From Heterodera schachtii (taxonomy: Eukaryota > Nematoda > Chromadorea > Rhabditida > Heteroderidae): a DNA stretch of 64,000 nt. Below the pieces are notes generated by a model. That model saw nothing but the letters and a program-made list of their open reading frames with translations, searched no databases and was not told where the DNA came from. This document shows, one piece after another, positions 29,147 through 44,100 of the stretch. Every line of letters starts with the position of its first letter. The first letter of the stretch is position 1. The position numbers and the translations under genes are program-made. The DNA lies in assembly GCA_023374025.1 (NCBI GenBank), contig SIJG01000162.1:26990-90989 (forward strand), read 5' to 3'.

Positions 29147-32100
29147 AAAAAAATGCCAAAAATTAGTGAAAAATAATAAAGAATGTGAAATAGGTAGACG
29201 GCACAAAAGATGGCGCGAAATTCCGACTTCCGAAAGTTTTAGGGGCCCAGAAATTCGGACACAGAAATTCCGAAAATTTTAGGGCCCAGGAATTCCGACT
29301 CCAAGCAAGAAATTTCTTGAATTAGGCTAATAGTGTTTATTTTGAAAATAGTCGTTTTGGGGTAAATTTGAAAGAATTTGAGGTTAAATTTCTATTTAAA
29401 AATATTTCCGATGAATTTCCGCTGAAATTTTTACTTAAATATTTTTTATTTTGAAAATTGTTTACCAAGACTACCAAGATTTTATAATTTTAATTAGGTA
29501 ATTTTACCAAGTCGCCCGATAAGTTGACGAGTCACTGATGATTGCTGAAAGAAAAAAGAAACAATTGCATGAATGATGATGAGTGATTTCAAATAATTTA
29601 AAAGTGCCACCACCCACAACCAATCACCTTTTGGCAAAATTCGCCCTCAAAGTCACCGCATTTGCATGTGCCGGCGGCGGTGCAAATGCCACCATTTTGG
29701 CACGAACATTGCTTGGGTGGCTGGAAGAAAATAGATGCAATTAAAAACGGCTAATTATTGAACTAAAAATTTTGGGTAAATGCTTACTTAAAAAAAAAAT
29801 AAATTTTTCACAAAAATTTTTTTACGAGTCTTTCGATTTTTTGTTAAACATAAACTGCATAAACACAAATAAAATTTGAAAATAGAGAAATTTTGGCGTT
29901 CTGCTACAAAATGTGATTTCTACAGGGTTATTTTTCTGTTCTATCTAAAAATCGTCAAAATCTGTGCTGTTTTCTGGGTCGTAAATCAACGAATATGGGT
30001 TTCCGTTTCGGGCCAGGTTCGAATCCCGGACGCGAACCCAAACAAAAATTTGGAAAATCATAAAAAAAAATTCCAATTTTTCACCGGCAATTCCTCAATT
30101 CGAACGGTGCCACATGAGCCGTCATCAAATTGTGTCACATTGTCTGGGCACATGCAACGGAAACCGCTGGCCGGCAATTCAGCACACAAATGGGTGCATT
30201 GTGCGCGGGCACATGCACTTTCGGCCTGCAACATGTCACGGGCATACCTTTTTTGGGGAAAAACAATTATGGGAGCAGGTGGAATTAAAATTTAATTTTT
30301 TTCAATTTTTACATAAAATACCTAATTGGAAATTTGGCATTTTTAGCTATTTCGTCAAAAGATTTTGAAAACCACAACAAGGCCTTGGATGGAAATTATT
30401 TATTAAAAAAAGCAACAAAAAAAATCAGTGATGTAAATTGTCAAAATTTGCTCCTCTTACAGAATAGTGAGAGGGTGAAAGAGTGTAGGAAAAGAAGAGA
30501 ATGGACAGTTAGAGAAAGAATTGATTACTTAATGTAACGCGGATTTTTTTTTCTTATGAATTATACAACATTCAAAAACTTATAGGTGCAAGAAAAACTG
30601 AAAATTTTTCATTTAAAATTGTAAATTACAAATTTTCTTCAAAAAATATAAAGAAAAAACTCGGAAAATAACAAAATTAAAACTTTTTAAAGTTTTTTCA
30701 AACGATAATTCTTTTGAAATTTTAAGGAAAAAATCTCTCTAAATTGTATGAAGTACCATTGATTGACCGCGAATTTGTTGATCAATGATCAGTGATCACC
30801 CACCTTTGCTGAATCCTCAACGAATGCACATCGTCCAGTGCGCTCGCAAGCAAATTGATTCTGCCACGCCCAAATTTGTCTTGGACGTACAAACTTTGGG
30901 ACACCTTGCAAAAAAAAAAAATAAATAATTTAATTAATTTTTTTTTTTAATTAATTCATCTACACCTTTGATGCCCAGTACAAATGATTCTCGAACACGT
31001 CAATTGCCCAGGGCGTCTTTGTGTCACGTACAACTTAATTATAGCACCATTAATTAGTGCCACAATCACAGATAATCAGTTAATTAGTAATACTAATGCG
31101 CGGCAAAGAACCGGTAAAAAATTTCCGGAAAAAGGAAAATTTAAAAATAAAGTATCTATTCGTAGGATCCGAGTAACGGGTATTTACTGCTGTAAAATTA
31201 AACACCGGTCCGCACGCTAATTAGTTATAATTAGATATTAATTAGCCGTGATAATTCGCACTTATCAATCGTCTTGAGCCGTCCGGAAGGCACGAGTCGA
31301 CCTTGTGGTATTTGGGGTCGGCCCAATAAATGCGATGGTCACGTCCCTCATCCACAGCCATATTTGTCGGGGAATAGATGAGTTCGCTGATAATTGTCTA
31401 AGCGGGAAAAGACGCGCATTTTTAAAAAAATTTTGATCAATTATTTGGGATAATTTTTTTTTGGAGAGGAAAGGACGGAGATTCCCTGAAAAGGCGCCAG
31501 TGATACGGTATTTTACGTTTCTGTAACATGAATCTGAAAAACCAGGGACAATTAAGAGCCAGAGCCAAGCTTTAAATCGCCGATCCATTTTTTAAATACT
31601 GTATCGCTAGCGCTTTTTTATCGATCACTGAAGGAGGAGGGTTGGAAAATTTTCAAAAAATAAGGCCAAATTTGCTTCAAATTTGTTTATTTCGGGGTTA
31701 TGGCAAAGAAAGGCCCCTAAATAATGTGAGTTTTCCGCGCGACCTGTCGCCGATTTCCGTCCATGTCGGCACACTCAATTTTTGCTTCCAGCCCGGCATC
31801 GCTGTAACAAATTCGGCCAAGTTTTGGCAATGTGACAATTGCAGTCGGAATTTGAAGTTGTCCAAACACGATCTGGAAAAAAAATATAGAAAATTTGATT
31901 TTAATTTTTTTTTTTTTTTAAGAGTCGAAAAATTTTACAAAGTCAGTCGACTAAAAAATAAATAAATAAATGATTAGACTCATTTTTTTCGATCGTTTAA
32001 TTTTAAAAGCTCACTTTGCAACACATGAATTTTTTTTAATTAGAAATTTTATTTTTTATGGTTGAACAATTTCATTTCATCATGATTTAATATTGCTCGA

Positions 32101-35100
32101 TCGACTTTTATAAAAACTTACTTTCTTCCTATAGCGACCGTCGGATGTTGCAACAAAAACTGCAAGCAAAAAATATTTTTATTTAATTAAAAAATTTAAA
32201 AATAAAATGAAATTCGGCCAAAATGACTTGCCTACGCCTGTTTCGTCCAGCGGTTGGCTCCAACGCCTTTTGCGTCGGCCAGCCGCCTCCGCGTTCGCAA
32301 TGTTTTCCGCGCCCACAACACCGGTGACGTAAATGTTGCTAAAAAAAATGGAGAAATTTTGCAGAAATTTTTCGAAAATATTTCTCAAATCAAAAATTCG
32401 CAAAAGTCTCCCTTTTAACATTCTTGGTCCAACGGAAAAGAAATTTTTATGGATTAATTAGGCACAAATTGTTTTTTTAAACCTGTTTCATTTTTCATTA
32501 AAATTTTTCAACCACAGAATTTGCAAATGATCTAAGCACCATTAAAAATAATAATTATTTTATTTGTAAATTATTATCACTCTTCGGGAGCGAGAAGCTC
32601 TTTTCCCCTCCCTGGAAAATTCCCTAAAAAAATTTGCCCGGGGGGATTAATTAAATAAATATATAAATAATTTTAAATCAAAATCTAATTGTGAGTCACT
32701 TCAACAACTTATTTACCCAGTCAAATAATCCACCGCCATGCTCAACGGCGTCACATTGTCATCAAAATGAATTTGCAGTTCCTGGCCTTCGTGCTGGCAA
32801 AAAAAAAAAAAGATGAATAATGCCAAATTTTGCCCGTTATGCGCTTACCGACTGATTGCCCTTTGGCAATGCCGAACGGAACACCTTCTTTTGGTAGGCA
32901 TCAATCTAAAAATCATAGGACCAATTAAACTGGCAATTAGTAGCCACTTAACCAACTAATTATCATTAAAATAATAGCCGGTCAATAAATCATTCAATGA
33001 CCATCAAATTAATTAATTAATTCTCAATTAAACCATACCCAAAACATCTGTTCCCGACGCGGGTCGAACTCCACAGCGGCAATGTCCGCCTGTACGTCCG
33101 CGGACTCCGCAGCGGCGTTGACACGGCCCCGGGAACCGACCAAATTCAACTGCATCACCTTGTTGTTGGCGGCCACCATGACCAGTGCCGGCTCGCCATT
33201 TGCGCGACAATCTTTGCCCGCCATTGCACCGATCACGACGCCTGATCAGAATTGAATCAAAATCAGGGAGAGATTTAGCGATTTGTCTTTAGACATCCAA
33301 TTAAGAGGTTTGCCAGGTTGATCTGAATCCCGGCATTTTTCTCGGCCCGTCCCGGATCCCGAAACATTTTTGGCCTATTGACCCGAATGCCAACATTTTT
33401 CTCGTTCCAGCTTTTTGCAAGAATTTTCTATTATTTTTTTTTTGAATTTTCATTCTAGGAAAGTTATTTTTAAATAACAATTATTCGGATTTTGAAAAGA
33501 AAAAAGTTGACATAATTTATTTAAAAAAAAATTAGGGGTAAAAATGGCTGATAAAATTTCACTATTTTTACCGACAAAAATAAATTATTGAAAACAAAGA
33601 AAAGGCGCACTGTACCTGAGGTGTAGTCGTCCACACATTTGCACAGATATGAGCCCTTGGTGTTCAGGCATTGCTGTGTGCATGTGTTGTTTCCTTGGCA
33701 CTCATCAATGTCCTTGAAATTTTTTTTAGGAATTTTCATCCAAATTTTACATTCGTCCTTGAATTCAACAAAGGACGTCCTTGCCTTGGGAATCGGTTAT
33801 TAGCCCAAAAAGGTGAAAAATTCGTAAAACCTCATCCCTAATTTAATAGAAAAACACCCTCCCCTCCAATAAAGACCCCCCCCCCCCCTTCGAGGGGGTT
33901 GCTCGAGACCCGAGTCGAGAAAAGTCCCTTGTTTTTTTGGTCTCGATAGCGAGTCACGGGAAATTTCTATCTTGAACATCACTAATACTAAATTCTGTCA
34001 AAATTCTTTTTTTACCACACAGTCGAACGGGTTGGCCGGGTCCGGTCTGAACCCGTCCCGACAATGGCAATAGTAGCCGTCCTGCACATCGGTGCACAAG
34101 TGCTTGCACCCGCCGTTGTCCCCCTTGGAATGGCAACTTTTGCCGTTGTTTTTTGCGCAGCCAATCTCATCGGTGGCATCGCCGCAATCTGTAATCAAAA
34201 AATTTGATCACACAAGTTTGAATGAGGAAATCAAAAAAATAGCTTTTTGGCACTAAAGAGGGGGAGAGAATGAGAGAAAATTTATGGAAAACTTGCTTAG
34301 ATAGACGAAATTTTCTCCAAAATTACAAAAATCAGAAATTCTGATCATCGCTCTCTCACCATCTTTCCGATCACAAGCAAGTGTGGCATTGATGCATTTG
34401 CCATTGGAGCATTTGAATTCGTCTGTAGAGCAATCACCATACTCAGAAAAGGATGAACACATTGCTAAATTAGGGAAAAAATTATTTTTATTTTAAATTA
34501 TTAATATAAAAATGAAATTTCTATTTTTCTTGAAAAGTCGATTAAAATTTGGAAACTTACAGAGATGTTCATCGGAGAAGTCGTGTTCACCACAGTCATT
34601 AAAGCTGAAATTTATTACCAAATTAACACTAACCAAAGGTAATTAAGCATTATAGTTATGTTAATAAGGGCACTTATCAGAGTGGTAATTAATGAATTAT
34701 TGTTATGGTAATTAATTGTATCCACTTTTCAATGGTAATTAAGAATTAATCAACCACTTAATAATGGTTAATCACGCATTAATTAAATAGTCATACATTA
34801 ATATGATAATTAGTGATATTTAACCACTTTAAGTGCAATTAATTCATTGTTTTTTGACCCGTTGCAGAGCTGCAAAATGTTCAGACAGAGACGGGAGTGG
34901 GCACATCGGAAGCGCAACGGTGGCTCACAAACCGCAACTTTGCACTGATCATTGGTCTCATCCGAATTGTCGCCACAATCGTTGTCCCCATCACACCTAA
35001 TCAGATTTTAATGATATTAAAAATTAAAATCAGATTTTTTGGCATTGTCCTCCCATAAATAAATATAATTGGATTTGTTAATTTTTTGCGGAAAAAATTG

Positions 35101-38100
35101 GTTTTTTTTGGAGAGTAAAAGACAAAAAATTTGAAATTTTTAAAATAAGCGATTTTTATATTTGATGAGTTTGTTGCTTATTCTTTTCAAAGCAAACGCT
35201 AAAATTTTTGAAATTATTTTAAGAATCTAAAAAAAAATTATGTTTTTTGCTTTTTAATATGTTAAGGTTTTCTTAAAAATGATGCTGCTCTTCATTATAT
35301 TTTTTACAAATTTTATTTTTTTAATTAATTAAATTGATTTAAATTTTGGTCAGACATTTAATAAAATAAAAATTATTGAAAATAAATCCATTAAAAAAAT
35401 AAAAAATGATAATTAAAACTCACATGAACTTGCGCGGAATGCACACACTGTTTGTGCACTCGAATTCGTACTGGGAGCACTGGCGACGGTTCGGATGGTT
35501 GGAGCAGTTGCGCTCGTCCGACGCATTGGCACAGTCGCGACGACGGTCGCACCATTTGTGGTCCGGAATGCATGTGCCGTCCTCACATTGGCGCATGCTT
35601 TAATATTTAAATAGGAAATAATTTAAAATATTTAAAATGAAAATTAAATTAAAAAATATATTTTTTTTTACTTACCCGTCCACACATTTGCGCGTGGTGC
35701 ACTCCGATTCGTCAAGTCCGTCAGAGCATTGGATGGTCCCATCGCAGACCTAATTATATTTGAATAAAAAAATTTTTTAAATTTTTTATCTCTGATTGAA
35801 TAACACAGTTTCAAATTTTCAATATTATAACTTGCAAATTTTAAAATTTTACAAAATATTTGTTAAATGATAATTTCAAATTTAAATTAAAAAATTTTTT
35901 TTTTAATTAAATATTTTATTAAATTATTTATTTGTTTTGAAATTTATTTGAAAAACATATTTAAAAAAACATATTTCTTTATGATAAAGAAGAGATTTAA
36001 AAAGTGAAGTGAAATTTAATTAAAATAAAAATGAAATTTAATTAAATAAGAAGATTAATTTAAAAATGGAATTTAAATTTAGGTATATTATTTATTTATT
36101 CGGAGATTTTCAATATTTATAACATATTTATTTGTGATAAGAAATTATTAAATTGGGAATTTACACTTTAAAAATGGAATTTAAATTTGATTAAAATTCT
36201 TCCCACCTTGGAGTGCGGAATACAGCGCCCGTCGTTGCAGCGAAACTCGGACTCGGAACATGGTCGTGATGTTCCACCGCACTCCTCGTCAATTTCATCC
36301 GAATTATCACCACAATCATTTTCACTGTCGCACATCCCTTAAAATTGAAAATTTTTTTAGATTTTTTACTTTAAATTTCTGCAATCTAAAATACTGGTGG
36401 AACCAATCAAATTTTGGAAATTTCTCAAATATTTTGGTCATTTGGATTGATGGACCCCAAATAGTTAAGATTCTATTTTTAGAATTTGAACAAGTCTAAA
36501 ATTTTGGAATCTCAAATCGCATATTCACCAAATATTTTAGACAGGGAATCACAGGTTAGTCACCAAATTTCGGGACTTCCGATTTTGAATAATCTACAAA
36601 ATGTTTTGGAAAATCCATCTCATTCAGCAGGGTAATCGAGAATTTAAATTTTGGATATTTCACAAATTGTTGGGAATTCAATTGCCAATGTAAGACATTT
36701 CGTGCCATTGATCCAGATAGACATTAATTTCGTTTTGGCACTTCCTTAGCCAAATTGCGCATTTGAGTGCGTCATGCTTTTCCAAGCGCTGTGCCCTCTC
36801 TTACATCGGCGTGGAATGCATTTGCCGGTGGTGGCACAACGGAACTCGCCCAACTCCTCGCATGCCGGGCACCGGGACGGCACCTCGTCCGAGCCGTCCT
36901 TGCAGTCGTCCTGCCCGTTGCAGAATGCCCAGTCGGGCACACAACGGTAGGAACTGGCACAACGGGACCACCCCTTGGGGCATTCAATGTTGGCACATTC
37001 GTCCTTCGGCTCGTCCGACCCGTCACCGCAGTCGTCGTCAAAGTCGCATTTCCATGCCTTTTGTGATGATGATTATGGTCAAGGACCTAGCCAGAGGCGA
37101 ATAGGAGGCTATAGCTTGCCACCCTTTTGCCGAAAATGGGTGCTAGCAGCTCCCTCCCGCCCCCCCGCAAAAATTTTAAATGTAAAAAATTTAAAAAAGT
37201 AAAATGAATTCATCACTTTCTAATAATATCAACCCGTTCATTTTTTCAAAAAATAAACACTTTTTAAATCAATAAAAATCAAAGAATTTTGTATTATTTT
37301 TGTTGCAAACATTTTAGCAAAAAAAAAAAAAAATTAAAAATTTAATTAAGAAAAGAAAAATTGGCGAATCATTTTATTGGGTGCACTTCATTTCCCCCCC
37401 GTCGTTTCCCCCCCGCCAGTTCCCCCCCGTCGTTTCCCCCCCGGGTCGTTTCCCCCCCACGTCGTTTCCCCCCCGAAAATTTTTTTAAAAAAAAAATTTT
37501 CAAACCTAGAAATTTTTCATAAAAAAATTCTTAGAAATTTTCTTAGTACGAAAATTTCAAGAAAAAAAATTTTCTGAGAAATTTTCAGCGATTTTTTAGA
37601 AATTTTATGATGAACCACTAAGTTTTTTCAAAAATTTTTCTAAAAAATCGCTGAAAATTTCTCAAAAAATTTTTTTTCTTGAAATTTTCGTACTAAGAAA
37701 ATTCCTAAGAATTTTTTTATGAAAAATTTCTAGGTTTGAAAATTTTTTTTTAAAAAATTTTTCGGGGGGGAAACGACCTGGGGGGGAAACGACGGGGGGG
37801 AAACGACACGGGGGGGAAACGACGGGGGGGAACCGGCGGGGGGGAAACGACGGGGGGGAAACGACGGGGGGGAAACGACGGGGGGGCACCGGCGGGGGGG
37901 AACCGGCGGGGGGGGAACGACGGGGGGGAAACGGCGGGGGGGAAACGGCGGGGGGGAAACGACGGGGGGGAAACGGCGGGGGGGAAACGGCGGGGGGGAA
38001 ACGGAGGGGGGGCAACGACGGGGGGGAAACGACCTGGGGGGGAAACGACGGGGGGGAAACGACGCGGGGGGGAAAAGACGGGGGGGAACCGGCGGGGGGG

Positions 38101-41100
38101 AAACGACGGGGGGGAAACGACGGGGGGGAAACGACGGGGGGGAAACGACGGGGGGGAAACGACGGGGGGGAACCGGCGGGGGGGAAACGACGGGGGGGAA
38201 ACGACGGGGGGGAAACGACCTGGGGGGGAAACGACGGGGGGGAAACGACACGGGGGGGAAACGACGGGGGGGAACCGGCGGGGGGGAAACGACGGGGGGG
38301 AAACGACGGGGGGGAAACGACCTGGGGGGGAAACGACGGGGGGGAAACGACCTGCTCCGCATTTTATTTGCTTTCAAACGGGCACGTTATAAAATGTTTA
38401 ATTTGACCGATTTCTTTTTTTCTTTGTTCAAAACATTAAAAGCAGGCAAATTTTCGACACAAAAACAGAACATTTTATTGTGGAAAAAGTCTAGGGAAAA
38501 AAATAACAAATTTTGTGGCACTTTCGGCTAGGCTTGCCCCTCGCTCCCTCCCTACCTTCGGAATGCATTTGTTGTTGCCGCACCGGAACTCCTCCGCGGT
38601 GCAGTTCCTTGTTGAACTATGACAAATGGACTCGTTCTCGTCACTACGGTCGCCACAGTCGTCGTCCCCGTCGCAAGTAAACCGTCTTGGAATGCATTTG
38701 CCCGTGTTGGTACACTTGACACAAAAAAATGCCAAATTAATTATTTCATTTTATATAAAAAAAAAAATAATTTTTTTTTTACCATCATCAAAGAAATTCT
38801 AAAATTAACTGTTTGTTGGACGGGGTTCGGATTTATCGAAAAATCGGACTGGGAATGAGTGGGGGCCCGAAAAAAGCTGGGAAAATTATTCATAATTTTT
38901 CAAAAAATAAATTAAATATTTTCATGAATTTTTAATTATAATTATTAAAAATGTTTTCGCAAGATTTGGTGGCAAATAAAATAATAACAAATTTCCTAAT
39001 AATTAAGATTCTTAAAGGTTTTAAGATTTTTTTTTTTTTTTTACAAATTACTTGAGAAATTTTAATTTCTTTAAATTATATTGTCAGAAATAAAGAAGTA
39101 AGTACATTTTAAATATTTATAATTAATTCCTTCTAAAATAAGAAATTTTAAAAAAGATGAATTTTTAATTGTTTTAAATAAATGTTTCTCAGTAAAAACC
39201 TTTAAAAATTCAATCCTTTTTTTCTTAATTTTTTTTTTCTGGAGAGGGAATGTGTGTGTACTGCTCCAACAAACACCTTGAACATCCAATCATCGCATGG
39301 CTTGTCACAGTCCTTCTCGTCACTGCCATCGCCACAGTCGTCCTGCCCGTCGCACAGTTGGAATGGCCGTGTGCAGTTGTGGTTGCTGCACTGGAACTCG
39401 CCCACAGGGCAAATCCGATCGCCGCACACCTCGCGGCCCGGCTCGTCATCACCGGCCGCACAATCCTTCTCGCCTGTTAAACATAATTAATTAAGTCCAT
39501 TAATTAATTAGCCCTATATAATTATTACTGTATTTTGTTTAAAATAAAAGACAAAAGATATATGGTTTATACTGTTTTTCCAACAATAAGGGCTATCGAA
39601 AAATTTTTTTTTTAAAATAAAACATTAACTTCCTTCTGGAGAAAGTTATGAATTTTACTACTTTTAATTATTATTTTTGGTTCAGTTTTTTGAAAGTCAC
39701 CGAAATGTCGAAGTACCCAAAATTTTCAAAATAAAAAAAATTTCTTTGCATCTTGAAAGTTGACCATTTTTAGAATTTTCTTAAATTTCAAATTTCACAA
39801 AATAAAAATAATAAAAAATAATAATTTTAATTCTAAAATGACGAATTCTCCTCACCATCACAATACCACAGCTTGGAGATACATTTTGAATCTGCTCCGC
39901 TGCATGCGAATTGTCGCGCCGTACAATTTGCCTCACAGTCGCGCCCGTTGGCCACCAAATAGAACTGATCAGGACAAGCACAGCTGTAATTTTGGCCTCC
40001 GGCACCGATCAGACAGCTAAAATCGTAAAGGAAAAATTTAAATAAAAAAATTTATAAATATTAATTTTTTCTTAAAGAAAATTAATATAGGAAAACAATG
40101 GAATTTTTAATGATTTTTTTGTTTGGGTTTTTCCGGGAAAATCTAAAAAGTGCATTATTTAAAAACAATTTTGTTTTTTTCAAAAAATTTATAATGAAAA
40201 AAAATATATATAAAATCGTATTTATAAAAATTTCTAAAATTTAAATTAAAATCAAATAAATATCATGCAAAAATTTTAAAAAATTTATTCGTCGTAAGAA
40301 ATTTTTGTAGATCTCAAATGTGTTTTTCAAAAGAATCTTTCATACTAGCCCGTTTTATTTAATTAATTTATATTTTTTAATTGTTTTTTTTACAGATGGG
40401 AGCATCCGCCATTGTTGGCCCCGCATGGGTTTGGCCATTTTGGCTGAACAGTCTGTACGATGCGCAAGTCGTTAGGCAATTGCAGAGTTGTGACCAGCAC
40501 AGTTTCCTACATTGAATTTCAAACAAAATGATTTTACGGCACAATTCGCAAATTTGAAAAAAAAGGCATTAGGCAAAAATATTTCAAAAATTGACGACAA
40601 ATTAAAAAAAAAACAATTAAAAGGCCTCCTTCCATATTAGCGAAACCCTTAGTTCAAGGGGTTTCATTATTATTATATTTTTGCTGTTCTTACCTAATTT
40701 TTTAACTGATTTCCCGGAAAAATACGAAAATCGGGTAAATTGCCATGGTAAACCCCCAAAAATAAATATAAAATTTCCTAAAATAACAACCAAATAAAAT
40801 TAGAATTTCTTAAATTTGAATTACAATTTTCGAAAAATTTTTTTAGAAAAACAAATTTTTTCAAAAAAAAATCAAAAATTTTTTTTTACTAAAATCCCTC
40901 TAAGAATGTTCGAAAAAATTACACAATTCTCTTTTTTTTTTAATGTTGGCGGTGGGATGAACTGCTCCCGAAGGGAGACCCTAAGAAAACTCATTTTTTT
41001 AGCTACGGTATAAAACGCGAAGCTTAACTCACATTTTTGCCCGTCCATTTGTGGGCTCGGACAACTTGGCGAAGGTTCCAATCGCTCCAGAACACGTAGT

Positions 41101-44100
41101 TCTCGAACACCGCAATGGACGAGATGTGCGAGGCGCGCTTCACCGGCACTTTGTGCCGTCTGTGCGTGCCGCCGGACAATTCAGTCCAGCACAGCTCGTT
41201 CAGATGGGCATCGCCCCAGAACAGTCTGTTTATGGAAGAATTTTTTTTTTAATAAAAAAGTAATTAATTATTATTTTTTAAGGAATTTTGTATGATTTTA
41301 AAATATGAAAAAACATTAAATTTATTGAACAAGAATAACAAATGAAAACATTTTTTACTGAAAATTTCATTAAAGAATTGTTTATTTGTTTTTTTTTTTG
41401 TATAAAAGCTTAATTAATAAGCAATAAAACAGATTTAGATAAAAATTTGCCCATGATTTTTTTTAGTTCAATGCCATATAAAATGAATAAAATAGCTGAA
41501 CATAAACATAAATGCGGCTTGTTTAACAAGCAAACAAAAATTTTAATTATTTAAACTAATTTTTTTTTAAATTTATACAAAAATTCGTTCAAATTCATTG
41601 ATGAACAATCAACCTCTCCTTAGTTTTTGCATTTTTGTTTATAGTTGGCCATACATTTTTTTAATTGCAACCAAAAAAAGGGTTGGACACCACGAAAAAA
41701 AAAAAATATTAAATTTTTGCCCACCTGTCAGAATAGTAGTCAATTGCCAACGCATTTGGCCAGCCGAGGTCCTTTTCAACTGCAATATTCATCAATTAAA
41801 AATATTCATTAAAAATATTTTTAAATCATTTCCACCAATTTTGATGATTGGATCATTCGTTCCATAAGGTGCCGTTCCGTCCAATGCAATTTTTCCAATA
41901 TATGGCTGCAGGGACCATCTGTTAGCAAAATGAAAATAAATTGGAAAAATACAATAAATTTAATGCTATTGGCATTAATTTAATATAATTATTATATCAT
42001 TTTTTAGTATTTAATATTAAATTCTTATTACTAAAAACATCCAAAATAAGTATGTGTTAAAACCCCAAAAAAAGTGACCAAATATATAAGAAAAATGGAC
42101 GAAAAATGCCCACAATTGTTCAAATTGAAAATTTTCTTTAAAACACTTAAAGTGTTAACTTCAATTATTCAAACCCCTCCGCTAATTTTTTTTTTTGTTT
42201 TTAAATTAAAAAAAAACTTGATCTGGCAGCATTTTTACAATTTATTAAAATTTTTTGGTACATTCTTTAACAAAATTTGATAAAAAATTCAAAAATAATC
42301 TGAAAGAGAATGAGATTAATTATTATTTACATAAATATTTTTAATTTATTTTATTTTAATTATATATATAAAAATATTTCTAATTCAACACCACGCATTT
42401 ACTCGGTGATGTAAAGGTAGCCCATGCGCGGGTGGACAACAATTGCTTTCGGCTGTGCAATTCGATCACGGATCATTGTACGGCAAAAGCGTCCGTCCAA
42501 TTCTTAGGAGAAAAGTTATATAATTTTAATATTATTTTTTTTAATAGTAAAATTAAATATTTTTGGTGCGAGCGAGTCGGTTGAGTCCCGGGTTGTTTGA
42601 GTCCGGTGTGAATAAAAATTTTAGGTTTTTTTTGAAAACAAAGTGGCTTTTATTATAAAAACGATTAAACCCCATTTGCACAATTCCACACAAAATAGGT
42701 AAATAAGTGTTGAAATAGTGACAAAATTAAAAAATATATTTAAAAAAAATTAATATTATAAGTTTATTATAAAAATTTTCCGCTGGTCTTATTTTTTATT
42801 TTTTGCTCATTGGCAGCGGCAAAAATTATAATGTTTTTAAAATGGCAATTTTTTAAATTTTTAATTGAAATCTTTTTAGATGCCAAACTCCCGAAATAGT
42901 TTTTTGGTGTCGGGTCTAATAAATTTCTAATTGTTTTTTCGGTCTTTACCGCAAACACGCAACGACCGGTCCTGTCTGTTCAGCGAGTAGAATTTGCGTG
43001 CCACCCAATCGACCGCGATGCCTTCAATGCCGAAAACGTTGTGCCGAATGATCTGTTCGTATGAGCTTGGCGCTTCGCTGAGCCGATGCAGTGACTTGCG
43101 ATAGACGCGCAATTTGCCCGCATCTGAAGGCACAAAATTGGAATGGAATTAATTAATAATTATATAAAAATAATAAATAAAAAAATTAATTAAAGGTATT
43201 TGCTTGTATTAAATGAAAAAAAATATTCAAATGTCTGCTTTAAGCTAGTTGTGATTGATCACCCTTAAAAGTTAAGTGGGATTAAATTTTGCAAAAAAAA
43301 TAAAAATAAAAAAATAAGCAAAAAATCATTCGTAATGAAAATCAAAAAATTTAAAAGCGTGCTTTTAGGGGGTAGACCCGAAATTTATAGAAATTGCAAA
43401 AAGAAAGAAAAAACATTTGTGGGATTCATCGGTAGGTTGTTGGCTTTTTTTAGCGAATTTTAATCACCAAAAATTATTTAAAAATCAATTAAAAAAATGA
43501 TGTCTCCTAATTTTAGGATTAGTTAATATTCCTTGTTAATTTAAATGGCTTTTAAAAATTTGTTAATGCTAAAAAATGTTAAAAAATCACTCACCGAGCA
43601 GATAAACTTGGTTATCCACCGGGTCCACATCCATTGACACAACATTTTCAAAGCCTTGCGCAACCAATTCATATGTCGAGCCATCTGTGAATGTAATGTT
43701 TATTTTAAAAAATTATTATTTTTTGAATTTTGAATTTTAAATATTTAATAATTAATAAAAAATTAATTAAACAATTTGCTTAGAAAGAAGCTTAAAAAAA
43801 GATTAAAATTTCTGACCAGTTGACAACTTTCGAATGTAATGTTTGTTGGCCAATAAAAGATAAGGCTGCTGTTGGCTCTAAAAATAAAATATAAAATTAA
43901 TTTAAATAATTTAATAAAAATTTGATTTAAATTCAATTTAATTAAAAAATAAACACACCTCATCATTGACTTTGCATGATAATCCGTCAGCCGCAAGTGT
44001 GAAGCCATCAACACATGAACACTTGTAACCGCCTTGTTTGTTATCACACAATTGGGCACACATTGAGAGGCCTTCTGAAAAATTTCAAAAAATTTTAAAA

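Noticed and set aside
36763..37104. Overlapping plus-strand frames in LDLa exons
   Set aside because: Antisense shadows of the Cys-rich LRP exons, whose minus-strand frames carry the LDLa motif.
37730..38377. Long open frame of Pro-Pro-Arg/Phe-Pro-Pro repeats on the minus strand
   Set aside because: It is only the translation of the 15-bp GGGGGGGAAACGACG array of a foldback element; several frames stay open because the period is a multiple of three.
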